Shown one piece after another: positions 1-12,778 of a stretch of DNA of 64,000 nt. The position numbers were made by a program, and so were the translations under genes. The notes under the pieces are model-generated. The model searched no databases and was not told where the DNA came from. It saw only the letters and a list, made by a program, of their open reading frames with translations. Source of the stretch: Hyphomicrobiales bacterium (GTDB taxonomy: Bacteria > Pseudomonadota > Alphaproteobacteria > Rhizobiales > Beijerinckiaceae); the NCBI GenBank assembly GCA_027483945.1, contig JAIXTM010000002.1, positions 62,001-126,000 of the forward strand. The letters run 5' to 3'. Numbering within the stretch: position 1 is the stretch's first letter; the number at the start of each line of letters is the position of its first letter.

Positions 1-233
1 TCGTCCACGAGGATGCGACGGGGCGCCTGCAATCGGTCACCGCCGACCGCAATCCGCGCTACCACGCCCTCATCAGCGCCTTCCGCGACATCACCGGCGT
101 GCCGGTCGTGCTCAACACCTCCTTCAACGTGATGGGCAAGCCGATCCTCCACACCGCCGAGGACGCGATCCTCATGTTCTACACGACCGGCCTCGACGCC
201 ATCGTGGTGGAGGACTGGCTGCTGGCGAAGTGA
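1..233 (+). CDS. Carbamoyltransferase, C-terminal fragment (partial)
   Basis: Only the last 76 residues of this gene lie in the window; the 5' part is cut off by the window edge. The reading frame is open from base 3 and ends at a TGA at 231-233. The fragment carries the NTSFNVMGKPI segment typical of the C-terminal domain of NodU/CmcH-type carbamoyltransferases, which transfer a carbamoyl group from carbamoyl phosphate to sugars or antibiotics. The tail (ending EDWLLAK) also fits that family. The substrate cannot be read from this fragment. It is followed by a long non-coding stretch, so it is not co-transcribed with the thi genes. Confidence 0.8.
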   Translation, partial: VHEDATGRLQSVTADRNPRYHALISAFRDITGVPVVLNTSFNVMGKPILHTAEDAILMFYTTGLDAIVVEDWLLAK

Positions 234-245
234 GCGGGCGCTCCT

Positions 246-374
246 TGTCATCCCCGGCGGCGCGCAGCGCCGGGAAGGGGATCCAGCAGAACGTCGGCCA
301 TCGAGCGCGACGGCTGGCATTGCCCTGGATCCCCTTCCCCTCCGCGCCTGACGGCGCTCCGGCCGGGGATGACA
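246..374. repeat. Large imperfect inverted repeat (intergenic palindrome)
   Basis: The left arm begins TGTCATCCCCGGC at 246-258 and runs to GGATCCAG near 286. The right arm begins CTGGATCCCCTTCCCC near 325 and ends GCCGGGGATGACA at 362-374. The outer 13 bases are exact reverse complements, as are the inner GGATCC-containing blocks. The element therefore folds into a long stem and looks like one of the dispersed palindromic elements common in alphaproteobacterial intergenic DNA. No coding capacity is credible. A decayed copy of the same outer motif (TGTCATCCCCCGCC) occurs near 571. Confidence 0.75.
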
Positions 375-399
375 CGGGAGAGCTGCGATGCCGCTTAAC

Positions 400-531
400 C
401 CCCTCCCCCCGCTTGCGGCGGGGAGGGTAAGGGTGGGGGCGGTGCGACGGGGTGAGCCTTTCCCCGTGAGAGACAGCCCAAGCCCGGCACCCCCCACCCC
501 TGGCCCTCCCCGCCGCTGCGCGGGGGGAGGG
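400..531. repeat. Second inverted repeat, C/G-tract type
   Basis: The left arm at 400-440 (CCCCCTCCCCCCGC, then GGCGGGGAGGGTAAGGG) is matched by a right arm at 489-531 (CCCCCCACCCCTGGCCC, then GCGCGGGGGGAGGGAG). Each arm can also fold on itself into a small hairpin (CCCCGC..GCGGGG). It directly follows the 246-374 element, so two different palindromic families are stacked between the carbamoyltransferase gene and the TPP riboswitch. The remaining spacer, about 532-612, holds nothing I can recognise. Confidence 0.65.
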
Positions 532-613
532 AGACGCGCTCGACCGTTGCGGGTGCCTTGGCCTATCCTCCCTGTCATCCCCCGCCATTGACCTCCACCC
601 CCCTTTGGTCCAT

Positions 614-2660
<2,047 letters not shown>

Positions 2661-2668
2661 GCCGCGCC

Positions 2669-3397
2669 GTGAGCCCCCTGACGACACGGGCCGCGCAGGC
2701 CCTCGCCCGCCTGCGCGAGACCCGCCCCTGGGTCCATTGCCTGACCAACACCGTGGTGCAGAAATTCACCGCGGACGGGCTGTCGGCGCTCGGGGCGATC
2801 CCGTCCATGACCGACAGCCCGGACGAGGTCGCGGCCTTCGCGTCCCGCGCCGACGCGCTGCTGGTCAATCTCGGGACGCTGGACGAGGGCCTGCGCCGCG
2901 TCATCGCCATGGCGGTCGACGTCGCCTCCGGACAGGGCAAGCCCATCGTGCTCGATCCGGTCTTCTGCGACGTGTCGGAGGTGCGCCTCGCCTTCGCGAA
3001 GGCGATCGTCGGGCGCCGGGGCATCGTCCTGCGCGCCAATGCCGCCGAGATCGCGGCCATCGGCGGGACCGGCGATGCGCCCGTGATCCGCACCGGCGCG
3101 GTCGATCTCGTCCAGGCGGGCGGGCGCCGCGCCACGATCGGCAACGGCCATCCCTGGATGGCGGTCGTCGTCGGCACGGGCTGCCTCTCCGGCGCCGTCG
3201 TCGCCGCCTTCAACGCGGTGGAGGACGACCCGCTCGTCGCCGGCATCGCCGGCCTCGCGACCCTCGGCGTCGCGGCGGAGATGGCGGCCATCGGCTGCAC
3301 CGGCCCCGGGACGTTCGGCGTGCGCCTGCTCGACGCGCTGCACGCCGTCTCGCCCGCCGACATCGAGACCCGCGCCCGGATCGAGGACCTGTCATGA
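2669..3397 (+). CDS. thiM: Hydroxyethylthiazole kinase ThiM
   Basis: ThiM phosphorylates 4-methyl-5-(2-hydroxyethyl)thiazole, a salvage step that recovers the thiazole half of thiamin. The 242-residue protein starts with the family's N-terminal block (VHCLTNTVVQKFTADGLSALG, residues ~23-42, here slightly abbreviated in description). It carries the ATP-site GTGC motif at residues 169-172. The GTG start lies 8 bases after the thiC stop, and the stop overlaps the thiE start as ATGA, so translation is coupled. The frame is open far upstream inside thiC, but that is high-GC read-through. The presence of thiM suggests thiazole salvage. No thiazole biosynthesis genes (thiG, thiS, thiO) are in the window. 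Confidence 0.93.
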   Translation: MSPLTTRAAQALARLRETRPWVHCLTNTVVQKFTADGLSALGAIPSMTDSPDEVAAFASRADALLVNLGTLDEGLRRVIAMAVDVASGQGKPIVLDPVFCDVSEVRLAFAKAIVGRRGIVLRANAAEIAAIGGTGDAPVIRTGAVDLVQAGGRRATIGNGHPWMAVVVGTGCLSGAVVAAFNAVEDDPLVAGIAGLATLGVAAEMAAIGCTGPGTFGVRLLDALHAVSPADIETRARIEDLS

Positions 3398-4056
3398 CCC
3401 CTGTCGATCACCGCCTCTACGGCCTCGTGGACGACGACAACCTGGCGGGGATGGACCTGCCCGCCCTGGCGCGCCTCTCGGCGCTGAACGGCGTCACGCT
3501 GATCCAGTACCGCGCCAAGAGCGCCACGACCGCTGCGATGATCGGGACCGCCCGCGCCATCCATGCGGCTTTGGAAGGCACCGGCGTGCCGCTCCTGATC
3601 AACGACCGGATCGATGTCGCCCTGGCCGCCGGCGCCGAGGGCGTGCATGTCGGCGAGGACGACATGCACCCCGACGACGCGCGCCGCCTGCTCGGCCCGA
3701 AGGCGATCGTCGGCCTGACCGTGGCGAGCGAGGCCGATGCGGACAAGGCCGCCGCGGCGCCCGTGGACTACGCCACGATCGGCGGCGTCTTCGCCACGAC
3801 CTCCAAGCACAACAAGCGCCCTCCCGTCGGCATCGAGGGCTTCAGGGCCCTGGCCGCCCGCATCCGGACATCGAGGCCCGGCCTCGTCGTCGGCGCCATC
3901 GCCGGCATCGACGAGACCAATGCCGGCCCCGTCGTCGCGGCCGGTGCCGAGGGCGTCGCCGTGATCTCCAGCCTCTACAAGCAGCCGGACGTCGCCGCCG
4001 CCACGCGGCGCCTGCGCGCCGTGGTCGACGAGGCGCTCGCCGGGAGGCAGGCATGA
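3394..4056 (+). CDS. thiE: Thiamin-phosphate synthase ThiE
   Basis: ThiE joins HMP pyrophosphate and thiazole phosphate to make thiamin monophosphate. The 220-residue protein is a TIM barrel. The phosphate and substrate loops are recognisable as QYRAKS near residue 38, HVGEDD near 87 and [12 protein letters not shown] near 129, the last corresponding to the GPVFxTxTK loop of classical ThiE. The loop composition is a divergent alphaproteobacterial variant, so it is less canonical than E. coli ThiE. Its ATG overlaps the thiM stop and its stop overlaps the thiD start, both as ATGA. Confidence 0.92.
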   Translation: MTPVDHRLYGLVDDDNLAGMDLPALARLSALNGVTLIQYRAKSATTAAMIGTARAIHAALEGTGVPLLINDRIDVALAAGAEGVHVGEDDMHPDDARRLLGPKAIVGLTVASEADADKAAAAPVDYATIGGVFATTSKHNKRPPVGIEGFRALAARIRTSRPGLVVGAIAGIDETNAGPVVAAGAEGVAVISSLYKQPDVAAATRRLRAVVDEALAGRQA

Positions 4057-4853
4057 CCGCCATCGCCCTCACCATCGCAGGCTCCGATTCCGGCGGCGGC
4101 GCCGGCATCCAGGCGGACCTGAAGACGTTCTCCGCCCTCGGCGTCTACGGCGCCAGCGCCATCACGGCGATCACCGCCCAGAACACCCGCGGCGTCACCG
4201 GCATTCATGACATTCCCCCGGACATGGTGCGGGCGCAGATCGAGGCGGTCCTGACCGACCTCGACGTGAAGGCGATCAAGATCGGCATGCTCTCGCGGCC
4301 CGAGACGATCGACGCCGTGGCCGACGCGCTGGACGGCGTGACCTGCCCCATCGTGCTCGATCCGGTCATGGTCGCCACCTCCGGCGACCGGCTCATCGCC
4401 GAGGAGGCGGTGGACGCGCTGGTCAAGCGCCTCCTGCCCCGGGCCCGGCTTGCGACCCCCAACATGGCCGAGGCGGCCGTGCTGACCGGCGGCTCGGTCG
4501 CCGAGGACGAATCGGGCATGAAGGCCCAGGGCGCCGCCATCGTGGCCCTCGGCGCGCAGGCGGTTCTGGTCAAGGGCGGGCACGGGACGGGGCCGGAAAG
4601 CGTCGATCTCCTCGTCACCGCCCGGGGCACGCGCGCCTTCGCCGCGCCGCGCCTGAAAACGACCCACGACCACGGCACCGGCTGCACCCTCTCCTCGGCG
4701 ATCGCCGCGCGCCTGGCCCTCGGCGACGACCTGGCGGGTGCCGTCGACGCCGCGAAGACCTACCTGCACGGGGCCCTCGCCGCCGCCGAGGGCCTGGAGG
4801 TCGGCCACGGGCACGGCCCGGTCCATCATTTCCATGCCTGGTGGCGCCCATGA
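4053..4853 (+). CDS. thiD: HMP/HMP-phosphate kinase ThiD
   Basis: ThiD phosphorylates HMP and HMP phosphate to the pyrophosphate used by ThiE. The 266-residue ribokinase-fold protein has the N-terminal [17 protein letters not shown] substrate motif at about residues 9-25 and the C-terminal [14 protein letters not shown]/anion-hole motif near 208-218. It starts with ATG overlapping the thiE stop. Its own stop overlaps the following TRAP binding-protein start (ATGA at 4850-4853), so the fifth gene is translationally coupled to the thiamin genes. Confidence 0.95.
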   Translation: MTAIALTIAGSDSGGGAGIQADLKTFSALGVYGASAITAITAQNTRGVTGIHDIPPDMVRAQIEAVLTDLDVKAIKIGMLSRPETIDAVADALDGVTCPIVLDPVMVATSGDRLIAEEAVDALVKRLLPRARLATPNMAEAAVLTGGSVAEDESGMKAQGAAIVALGAQAVLVKGGHGTGPESVDLLVTARGTRAFAAPRLKTTHDHGTGCTLSSAIAARLALGDDLAGAVDAAKTYLHGALAAAEGLEVGHGHGPVHHFHAWWRP

Positions 4854-5938
4854 CCGGAACCGCGAAGAGAGGCGCCGCCCCGACCCGCCGCACGGCGCTC
4901 GCCGCGCTCGCCGGCGTGCCTGCCGCGACGCTTGCCGCCCCGGCCCTCGCCCAGGCGCCGGTCGTCCGCTGGCGCATGGCGACCTCCTGGACGAAGAACC
5001 TGCCCGGCCCCGGCACCTCCGCCGCCCGGCTCGCCGAGCGCATCGCCCGTGCGACGGGCGGGCGCCTGATCGTCGATCTCTTTGCCGCCGGCGAGATCGT
5101 GCCGGCCTTCGCCGTCCATGACGCGGTCGCCAAGGGCGTGGTGGAGGCCGGGCACACCGCCTCCTTCTTCCTGCAATCGCGCCTGCCGGCGGCGGCCTTC
5201 TTCACCACGGTGCCCTTCGGCATGGGCGCAGGCGACCACATGGCGTGGCTGGAGGCAGGCGGCGGCCAGGCGCTGTGGGACGAGCTCTATGCACCGCTCG
5301 GCCTCAGGGCCTTCGTCGGCGGCAATACGGGGCCGTCCATGGGCGGTTGGTTCCGCAGGGAGATCGCCTCGGTCGCCGATATCAAGGGCCTCAGGATCCG
5401 CGTCCAGGGCCTGGGCGGCGAGCTCTATGCGCGCCTCGGCGCGACGCCCCAGGCCATCGCCCCCGGGGACCTCTATGTCAGCCTCGAGCGCGGCACGATC
5501 GACGCGGTGGAATTCCTCGCACCGATGAACGACCAGCCGCTCGGCCTGCACAGGATCGCGCCGCACACCTTCTACCCGGCCTTCAACAAGCCGAACGGGG
5601 CCTCCGAATTCGTCGTCTCGGTGGAGGCCTGGAACCGGCTTCCGAGCGACCTGCAGGCAGCCCTGCGCCATGCCTGCGCCGCGGAGCACGCAGCGGGCCT
5701 CGCGGACGCCGCCCTGGCCAATGCCGAGGCGCTGCGGACCCTGATCGCGGAAGGCGCGAAGCTGAAACAGGTGCCGGCGGACCTGGTCCGCGCGGCCCGC
5801 GCCGCGTCGACCGACATCCTGGCCGGGATCGCGGCCGCGTCGGACATAGGCGGCCGCATCCACCGCTCCTACGAGCAGGCGGCCGACCGGCTGGGCGCGT
5901 GGAACGCGGTCTCCGCGCTGCCGCGGATCAAGGGCTGA
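4850..5938 (+). CDS. TRAP transporter solute-binding protein (DctP family), last gene of the thi operon
   Basis: The 362-residue product resembles periplasmic DctP/TakP-type binding proteins of TRAP transporters. It shows WRMATSW after the signal peptide, the LRIRVQGLGGELYARLGATP block and the GTIDAVEF block. A twin-arginine leader (TRRTALAALAG, then an AlaProAla-rich cleavage region ending ALAQA) suggests Tat export. I chose ATG 4850 because it forms an ATGA overlap with thiD; another in-frame ATG lies at 4841. The membrane partners DctQ/DctM are not in the window. The position under a TPP riboswitch hints at a thiamin-related ligand or precursor, but the family mostly binds organic acids, so the ligand is unknown. 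Confidence 0.85.
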   Translation: MTGTAKRGAAPTRRTALAALAGVPAATLAAPALAQAPVVRWRMATSWTKNLPGPGTSAARLAERIARATGGRLIVDLFAAGEIVPAFAVHDAVAKGVVEAGHTASFFLQSRLPAAAFFTTVPFGMGAGDHMAWLEAGGGQALWDELYAPLGLRAFVGGNTGPSMGGWFRREIASVADIKGLRIRVQGLGGELYARLGATPQAIAPGDLYVSLERGTIDAVEFLAPMNDQPLGLHRIAPHTFYPAFNKPNGASEFVVSVEAWNRLPSDLQAALRHACAAEHAAGLADAALANAEALRTLIAEGAKLKQVPADLVRAARAASTDILAGIAAASDIGGRIHRSYEQAADRLGAWNAVSALPRIKG

Positions 5939-6242
5939 GGGCGGCGAGGCCGGACCCCGCCAGGACCGGAGCGCCGGTCTGCGGCCGCGACACGCGCCAG
6001 GGCGCCGCGGAGGCCCGCAAAGCCGCCCCGGAGAGCGGCTTCAGGCTGCCGTCACCCGCGACCTCGCAGACATCGAGAAGCCCCATCGCGCAGAGGAGCC
6101 GTGCGACGAGCCGGGTCGCGCCGTCCTCGGCGGCGACGGGGACCGAGCCGGCCTCGTAGGCCTGCTCCATCAGCCGCCGCGGGTCGCGCTGGCGCCGCGC
6201 GGCGAACCGGGCGCCGACGCCGACCACGTTGGTTCTGTCCAT
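5928..6242 (-). CDS. Hypothetical protein (104 aa)
   Basis: An open frame of 104 codons with ATG at 6242, preceded by GAAGGAACGAG as a possible ribosome binding site. Its tail overlaps the end of the convergent TRAP gene by 11 bases. I recognise no family. The protein starts MDRTNVVGVGARFAARRQRD and has no membrane segment. It lies downstream of grxD in the same direction, after an 83-base gap with a possible terminator. In such GC-rich DNA an open frame of this length can occur by chance. If it is not a gene, 5939-6325 is simply a non-coding gap. Confidence 0.4.
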   Translation of the reverse strand: MDRTNVVGVGARFAARRQRDPRRLMEQAYEAGSVPVAAEDGATRLVARLLCAMGLLDVCEVAGDGSLKPLSGAALRASAAPWRVSRPQTGAPVLAGSGLAALSP

Positions 6243-6310
6243 GGACGTCTCGTTCCTTCACCCCGCCCCCGCGGGACGGATGAAAGAATCGCGACGTTAT
6301 GGTTAACGAA

Positions 6311-6331
6311 GCCTGAACAGGCCCGTCAGGC
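6311..6331 (-). terminator. Possible terminator after grxD
   Basis: On the minus strand GCCTGA and TCAGGC form a short stem around a 9-base loop. The stem includes the grxD stop codon and is followed by TTCGTTAACC. The stem is only 6 pairs and the T-run is imperfect, so it is a weak call. Confidence 0.35.
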
Positions 6332-6661
6332 CGATTGTTTGACGGCGATGCCCTTGTCGGCGAGGAAGGCCTGCAGCTCGCCCGACTGGAACATCTCGCG
6401 GGTGATGTCGCAGCCCCCGACGAACTCGCCCTTCACGTAGAGCTGGGGGATCGTGGGCCAGTTGGAATAGGCCTTGATGCCTTCCCGGATGCCCATGTCG
6501 TCCAGCACGTTGATGCCCTTGTAGGGCACGCCGAGGTAATCGAGGATCTGGACCACCTGGCCCGAGAACCCGCACATGGGGAATTGCGGCGTCCCCTTCA
6601 TGAAGAGCACCACGTCGTTGCCCTTCACCTCGGCATCGATGGCGGCGTTCACGTCGGTCAT
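6326..6661 (-). CDS. grxD: Monothiol glutaredoxin, Grx4/GrxD family
   Basis: A 111-residue glutaredoxin with the monothiol active site CGFS ([12 protein letters not shown], near residues 29-40), the WPTIPQLY cis-proline segment and the GGCDI glutathione-binding loop. These CGFS glutaredoxins bind a [2Fe-2S] cluster with glutathione and deliver clusters or sense iron, usually with BolA proteins. The bolA gene lies immediately upstream on the same strand (49-base gap), and purL before that. The purL-bolA-grxD order is a common alphaproteobacterial arrangement. It probably acts in the cytoplasm as a Grx-BolA complex. Confidence 0.95.
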   Translation of the reverse strand: MTDVNAAIDAEVKGNDVVLFMKGTPQFPMCGFSGQVVQILDYLGVPYKGINVLDDMGIREGIKAYSNWPTIPQLYVKGEFVGGCDITREMFQSGELQAFLADKGIAVKQSA

Positions 6662-6710
6662 GGCTGTCGTTCCTTTGCTGGCGCGGTCAAGGCGCGCTGG
6701 AGCTCGTTGC

Positions 6711-6947
6711 TCAAATGTCGGTCGCGACGGTCGTCAGCGCAAGGGCATGGAGCTCCCCGCCCATGCGGCCCTGCAACGCGCCGTAGACCATCTGGTGCTG
6801 CTGCACCCGCGTCTTGCCCCTGAAGGCCGAGGATCTCACCGTCGCGGCGTAATGGTCGCCGTCGCCGGCGAGGTCCTTGATCTCCACGACCGCGTCGGGG
6901 AACGCGGCCTTGATCAGGGCCTCGATCTCGCTCGCCTGCATCGCCAT
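6711..6947 (-). CDS. bolA: BolA family protein
   Basis: A 78-residue BolA-like protein. It contains the helix-turn region ending [19 protein letters not shown] and the ELHALAL strand with the invariant His that helps bind a [2Fe-2S] cluster with a monothiol glutaredoxin. The first ATG at 6947 is preferred because GAGGGAGGA lies six bases upstream; a second in-frame Met is two codons later. It sits 13 bases after the purL stop and before grxD, which supports a Grx-BolA iron-sulfur trafficking pair. Confidence 0.93.
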   Translation of the reverse strand: MAMQASEIEALIKAAFPDAVVEIKDLAGDGDHYAATVRSSAFRGKTRVQQHQMVYGALQGRMGGELHALALTTVATDI

Positions 6948-6960
6948 GGCGCGTCCTCCC

Positions 6961-9168
<2,208 letters not shown>

Positions 9169-9335
9169 CGGCGAGGCGCTTCAGGTCTCGGTCGGGCCGG
9201 CATGCGGCATGGCGGCAGGCGATACAGGCTCACACCCCGCTTGGCAATTGCGCCGGGCCGGGACGGCACGGGATTCGCGAGGATGGGCGCAGGAGCCCGG
9301 GCGGCGGGCCTCGAGGCGGCGGAGCGCGTATCAGT

Positions 9336-10565
9336 ATGGGAATCCTGTCCCGTTTCGGCACGGACCAGAGCGGCGCCACGGCGACGATCTTCGCCCTGAC
9401 CCTCGTCCCGATCCTGGGGATCGCAGGCGCCGCCCTCGATTATTCCCGCGCCGCGTCCCTGCAGGCCGCCCTGCAGAGCGCCTCCGACGCCACGGCGCTG
9501 ATGCTGGCCCACGAGGCCGGGGCGAACAGCGAAGCCCAGCTCCAGGCCCGGGGCCGCGCCTATTTCGACGGGCTCCTGCCGGACCGCTACCGCGCCCGCG
9601 TCGAGACCGTCCTCATCCGCAAGACGAGCCGCACCGTGGAGGTGAAGGCCGACGCCGTGCTCGGCACCACGATCCTGCCGATCCTCGGCATCGATCACAT
9701 GCCGGTGGCGACGGGCTCCGTCGTGCAATGGGGCGTGCGCAAGATCGAGCTCGCCCTCGTCCTCGACAATACCGGATCGATGGCGAGCTCCGGCAAGCTC
9801 GCCGAGCTGAAGAAGGCGTCCAAGGCGCTGCTCGACACGCTGGCCTCCGTGGCCGCCAAGGCCGAGCCCGGCGCCATCAAGGTCTCGCTCGTGCCCTTCG
9901 CCACGCAGGTCATGGTTCCGACCAGCGAGAAGAACGCGAGCTGGCTCGATTTCAACAACCCCGCCCTGAAATCGTCGCTCAGGACCGGCAAGGGCGCCTG
10001 GACGGGCTGCATCTCCGACCGGGACGATCCCTACGACACCGGCGACGTGCCCCCGTCCACGGCTCAGCCGAAGACGCTCTACCCGGCGGCGAAGTGCCAG
10101 TACGGCACGCTCCAGACGGTGCGGCCCCTGACCGACGACCTTGCCGGCCTGAAGACCTCGATCGACGGCATGGTCGCCAACGGCAACACCAACATCGCGA
10201 TCGGCGTGGCCCATGGCCTCGCCACCCTGTCGCCCGGCCTGCCCTATTCCGGCGCCGTTCCCTTCGGCGACCGGGACACCGACAAGTTCATGATCGTGCT
10301 GACCGACGGAGACAACACGGAGAACCGCTTCGGCGACAGCGTCGGCAAGATGGACCAGCGCACCCGGGCCGCCTGCGACGCCGTGAAGGCGCCCGCCAAC
10401 GGCGTGCGCGTCTATACGATCCGCGTCATCAACGGCAATGCCGGCCTGCTGCGCGGCTGCGCCTCCACGACCGACATGTATTACGAGGTCGACAACGCCG
10501 CCGCGCTCAATCCGGTCTTCCAGAAGATCGCCGGCGAGATCGCGGCGATCCGCCTGACCCATTGA
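9336..10565 (+). CDS. TadE/TadG-like pilus-associated protein with VWA domain
   Basis: The 409-residue protein has a single N-terminal membrane segment (about residues 16-36) followed by the TadG-like LDYSRAASLQAALQSASDATAL helix region. It then has a von Willebrand A domain with MIDAS motif DNTGS at residues 144-148 and a later TDGDN loop. TadG-type proteins are anchored on the periplasmic side and accompany Flp/Tad pilus machineries, where VWA domains mediate metal-dependent adhesion. No tad, cpa or flp genes are nearby, so this is an orphan whose role is uncertain. The start ATG at 9336 lies close after the divergent purL. Confidence 0.85.
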   Translation: MGILSRFGTDQSGATATIFALTLVPILGIAGAALDYSRAASLQAALQSASDATALMLAHEAGANSEAQLQARGRAYFDGLLPDRYRARVETVLIRKTSRTVEVKADAVLGTTILPILGIDHMPVATGSVVQWGVRKIELALVLDNTGSMASSGKLAELKKASKALLDTLASVAAKAEPGAIKVSLVPFATQVMVPTSEKNASWLDFNNPALKSSLRTGKGAWTGCISDRDDPYDTGDVPPSTAQPKTLYPAAKCQYGTLQTVRPLTDDLAGLKTSIDGMVANGNTNIAIGVAHGLATLSPGLPYSGAVPFGDRDTDKFMIVLTDGDNTENRFGDSVGKMDQRTRAACDAVKAPANGVRVYTIRVINGNAGLLRGCASTTDMYYEVDNAAALNPVFQKIAGEIAAIRLTH

Positions 10566-10584
10566 GGAGGCCTCGCCGTCGTCC

Positions 10585-11124
10585 TCAGAGGGGCCGGCGC
10601 GCGAAGGTGAGGTCGACCGTGCCGACCGGGACGCCGAACTTCGAGACGATGGCGCGGTTGAGGATGGCTCCGCCGGGGCCGCGCTCGATCACGTCCTCGA
10701 AATGGACCTGCGTCCCGCCGAGCACGACGTCGTAGGAGAGGCGCACCACGCCGCCCTCGGTCACGACCCGCGCCTCTCCGACCACGTCCTCGCGCGTTCC
10801 GCGGAACGTTCCGGGACCTGTCCGCGTGAACACCCAGGTCTTCACGTCGCGCTCGCCGTCGGCGAAAGCGAAGGCTTCCCTGAGGGTTAGCTTGCGTCCG
10901 TCCCAGCGCCCGTCGAGCACGACCTTGAACGGGCGTTCCGAGCCGGTCAGGGCGTTCCGGAACGTTCCGGACGCGTAAAGCCGGCCTCTGAAATCGCGCT
11001 CCAGCACGACGCCTGGACCCGCGCCGGGGGAGGCCGAAGGCACCGTGGCGCAGGCCGACAGCAGCGGCAGGAAGGCCGCCGCGGCCAGGACCGCGGCGGT
11101 CTTTTTCAGGAACACGCGACGCAT
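10585..11124 (-). CDS. DUF3833 family lipoprotein
   Basis: A 179-residue predicted lipoprotein. Its signal peptide (MRRVFLKKTAAVL, then a hydrophobic stretch) ends in the lipobox LLSAC with Cys25. The rest matches DUF3833, a lipocalin-like beta-sheet family, through FRGRLYASGTF, FKVVLDGRWDGRKLTL and the FAFADGERDVKTWVFTR segment. Function is unknown. It probably sits in the outer or inner membrane facing the periplasm. It is convergent with the VWA gene and 34 bases downstream of the GNAT gene on the same strand. Confidence 0.85.
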   Translation of the reverse strand: MRRVFLKKTAAVLAAAAFLPLLSACATVPSASPGAGPGVVLERDFRGRLYASGTFRNALTGSERPFKVVLDGRWDGRKLTLREAFAFADGERDVKTWVFTRTGPGTFRGTREDVVGEARVVTEGGVVRLSYDVVLGGTQVHFEDVIERGPGGAILNRAIVSKFGVPVGTVDLTFARRPL

Positions 11125-11158
11125 GGACGTTCGCTCCGGGCAATGACGATGCCCGGTG

Positions 11159-11854
11159 TTACGCGCAGGCGAAGCCTCCGGACCAGTCGCGGGCGCCGTC
11201 CGAAGCCGGTTCCCGCGTCGGCGCCTGGAGCGCGGGCCTCGCCCGCCGGGCCGGTGCCTTCACGGCCGCCACCTCCCGCATCTGCCGCCAGTCCTCGCGG
11301 GTCAGCGTGAACCGGTCGACGGCGAAGGCGCCGCCCCGGGCCGGGAAGGCCTTCAGGCACGAGCCGACATGGGCGAACCCCGCCTTCTCGATCACCCGCC
11401 GCGAAGCGGCATTCACGACCCGTGCCGAGGCGCAGATCGCCGAGATTCCGCTCAGCGAGAAGCCCGCATCGACGATGGCCGCCACCGCTTCCGGCGCATG
11501 GCCCTCGCCCCGGAACGGCTCGCCGATCCAGTAGCCGAGTTCCAGGTCGCACGGATCCTCGAAGGGCCCGCGCGCCGGATTGAGGGAGACGATCCCGATC
11601 GGCGCGTCCCGGCCCTTCGCGGTGATCGCGAGGACCAGCGCCTCGCCCGTCGCGTTGCCCTTGCGGGCCTCGAACACGAAGCGCTCCGCCTCGCCGTGCG
11701 GGTAGGGATGGGGGATCACGGCCGTCATTGCGGCTACGGCTTTGTCGCCGGCCAGACGGGCGATCGTCTGGGCATCGGCGAGGCGGGGCCAGCGCAGCCA
11801 GAGGCGCGCGGTCTCGAGCCGGAAGACGTCGTCACGGGTCAGGTCGGCAAACAT
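11159..11854 (-). CDS. GNAT family N-acetyltransferase (RimJ/RimL-like)
   Basis: The 231-residue protein starts with LETARLWLRWPRLADAQTIARL, the RimJ/RimL-type opening (given here only in part as a motif). It carries the acetyl-CoA pyrophosphate loop region GYWIGEPFRGEGHAPEA (about residues 107-123) and an NAASRRVIEKAGF segment typical of GNAT_3 proteins. It transfers an acetyl group to an amino group; the target is unknown. The last ~35 residues are an Arg/Pro-rich tail outside the domain. It lies downstream of rplU-rpmA on the same strand but behind a terminator. Confidence 0.85.
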   Translation of the reverse strand: MFADLTRDDVFRLETARLWLRWPRLADAQTIARLAGDKAVAAMTAVIPHPYPHGEAERFVFEARKGNATGEALVLAITAKGRDAPIGIVSLNPARGPFEDPCDLELGYWIGEPFRGEGHAPEAVAAIVDAGFSLSGISAICASARVVNAASRRVIEKAGFAHVGSCLKAFPARGGAFAVDRFTLTREDWRQMREVAAVKAPARRARPALQAPTREPASDGARDWSGGFACA

Positions 11855-11925
11855 GAGGTCGCTCCGATCCCAGGCCGCCGGCAGGTCCGGCGGTCCGATG
11901 CGGCCCGCATGACGTCGCGGGCCAG

Positions 11926-11961
11926 AAACGACGAAGGGGAGGTGGTCAGGTCCACCTCCCC
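11926..11961 (-). terminator. Terminator of the rplU-rpmA operon
   Basis: A perfect 10-bp stem, GGGGAGGTGG at 11936-11945 and CCACCTCCCC at 11952-11961, with a 6-base loop. On the minus strand it is followed by TTCGTCGTTT. It lies about 100 bases after the rpmA stop. Further palindromes such as GGCGGAAG..CTTCCGCC (about 12032-12058) fill the gap between the two. Confidence 0.75.
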
Positions 11962-12057
11962 TGTCGAATCGATCGGTCCGGTCGGGATATGTCCCGGAAG
12001 GAGCTCGATCCGCCAGTTCGGGTCAGACCCGGCGGAAGCTCCTTCGTGAACTTCCGC

Positions 12058-12321
12058 CTATTCGGCCGCTTGGGCCGTAATCACAGATACGAAAGCTCGG
12101 CCGGCTTTCGTGCCGAAACGCACACGGCCGTCAGCGAGGGCGAAGAGCGTATGATCCTTGCCCATGCCGACATTCGGGCCGGCATGCCAACGCGTGCCGC
12201 GCTGACGGACGATGATGTTGCCGGCCACGACAGCCTCGTCGCCGAACTTCTTGACGCCGAGGCGACGGCCGTCGGAGTCGCGCCCGTTGCGGGACGAACC
12301 GCCTGCTTTTTTGTGAGCCAT
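12058..12321 (-). CDS. rpmA: 50S ribosomal protein L27
   Basis: The 87-residue protein begins [20 protein letters not shown], the classical bacterial L27 N-terminus that reaches into the peptidyl-transferase centre. It continues with VKKFGDEAV and [13 protein letters not shown]. It has no N-terminal extension requiring cleavage, unlike the Firmicutes form. It follows rplU by 13 bases on the minus strand, the usual rplU-rpmA operon, and a strong terminator follows it. Confidence 0.98.
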   Translation of the reverse strand: MAHKKAGGSSRNGRDSDGRRLGVKKFGDEAVVAGNIIVRQRGTRWHAGPNVGMGKDHTLFALADGRVRFGTKAGRAFVSVITAQAAE

Positions 12322-12334
12322 GGGTCGTTACTCC

Positions 12335-12778
12335 TTACGCTTCCGAGGCAGCCGGGGCTGCTTCGCTGGCGGCCGCCTTCTTGGAGGCGGCCTTCTTCGC
12401 AGGGGCCTTCTCGCCCGACTTCGCCGAAGCCTTGGAGGCCGAAGCCCCCGAAGCCTTGGCGCCGCCGGTCAGGATCTCGGTGATCCGCACCAGGCTGTGC
12501 TCCTGGCGGTGGCCGCGCTTGCGCTTCGAATTCTGACGGCGACGCTTCTTGAACGCGATCACCTTGGCGTCGCGGCCATGGGAAACGATCTCGGCGGCGA
12601 CGGACGCCCCCTCGACCGCGCCATTGGCGCCGACATGGATGTTGTCGCCGTCCTGCACCAGCAGGACGTTCTCGAGCGTCACGACATCGCCCGGCTCACC
12701 CGCGACGCGGGCGACCTTCACGACGTCATTGGCGGCAACGCGGTACTGCTTGCCACCGGTCTTCACGACTGCGAACAT
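12335..12778 (-). CDS. rplU: 50S ribosomal protein L21
   Basis: L21 binds 23S rRNA in the large subunit. The start is ATG 12778 ([14 protein letters not shown]), with GAGGAC upstream. The same frame is open for 33 more codons, but those residues do not resemble L21. The core ends near residue 103 ([13 protein letters not shown]). A tail of about 45 residues rich in Ala, Lys and Ser follows, a C-terminal extension common in alphaproteobacterial L21 and absent from E. coli (103 residues). It is first in the rplU-rpmA operon. Confidence 0.97.
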   Translation of the reverse strand: MFAVVKTGGKQYRVAANDVVKVARVAGEPGDVVTLENVLLVQDGDNIHVGANGAVEGASVAAEIVSHGRDAKVIAFKKRRRQNSKRKRGHRQEHSLVRITEILTGGAKASGASASKASAKSGEKAPAKKAASKKAAASEAAPAASEA

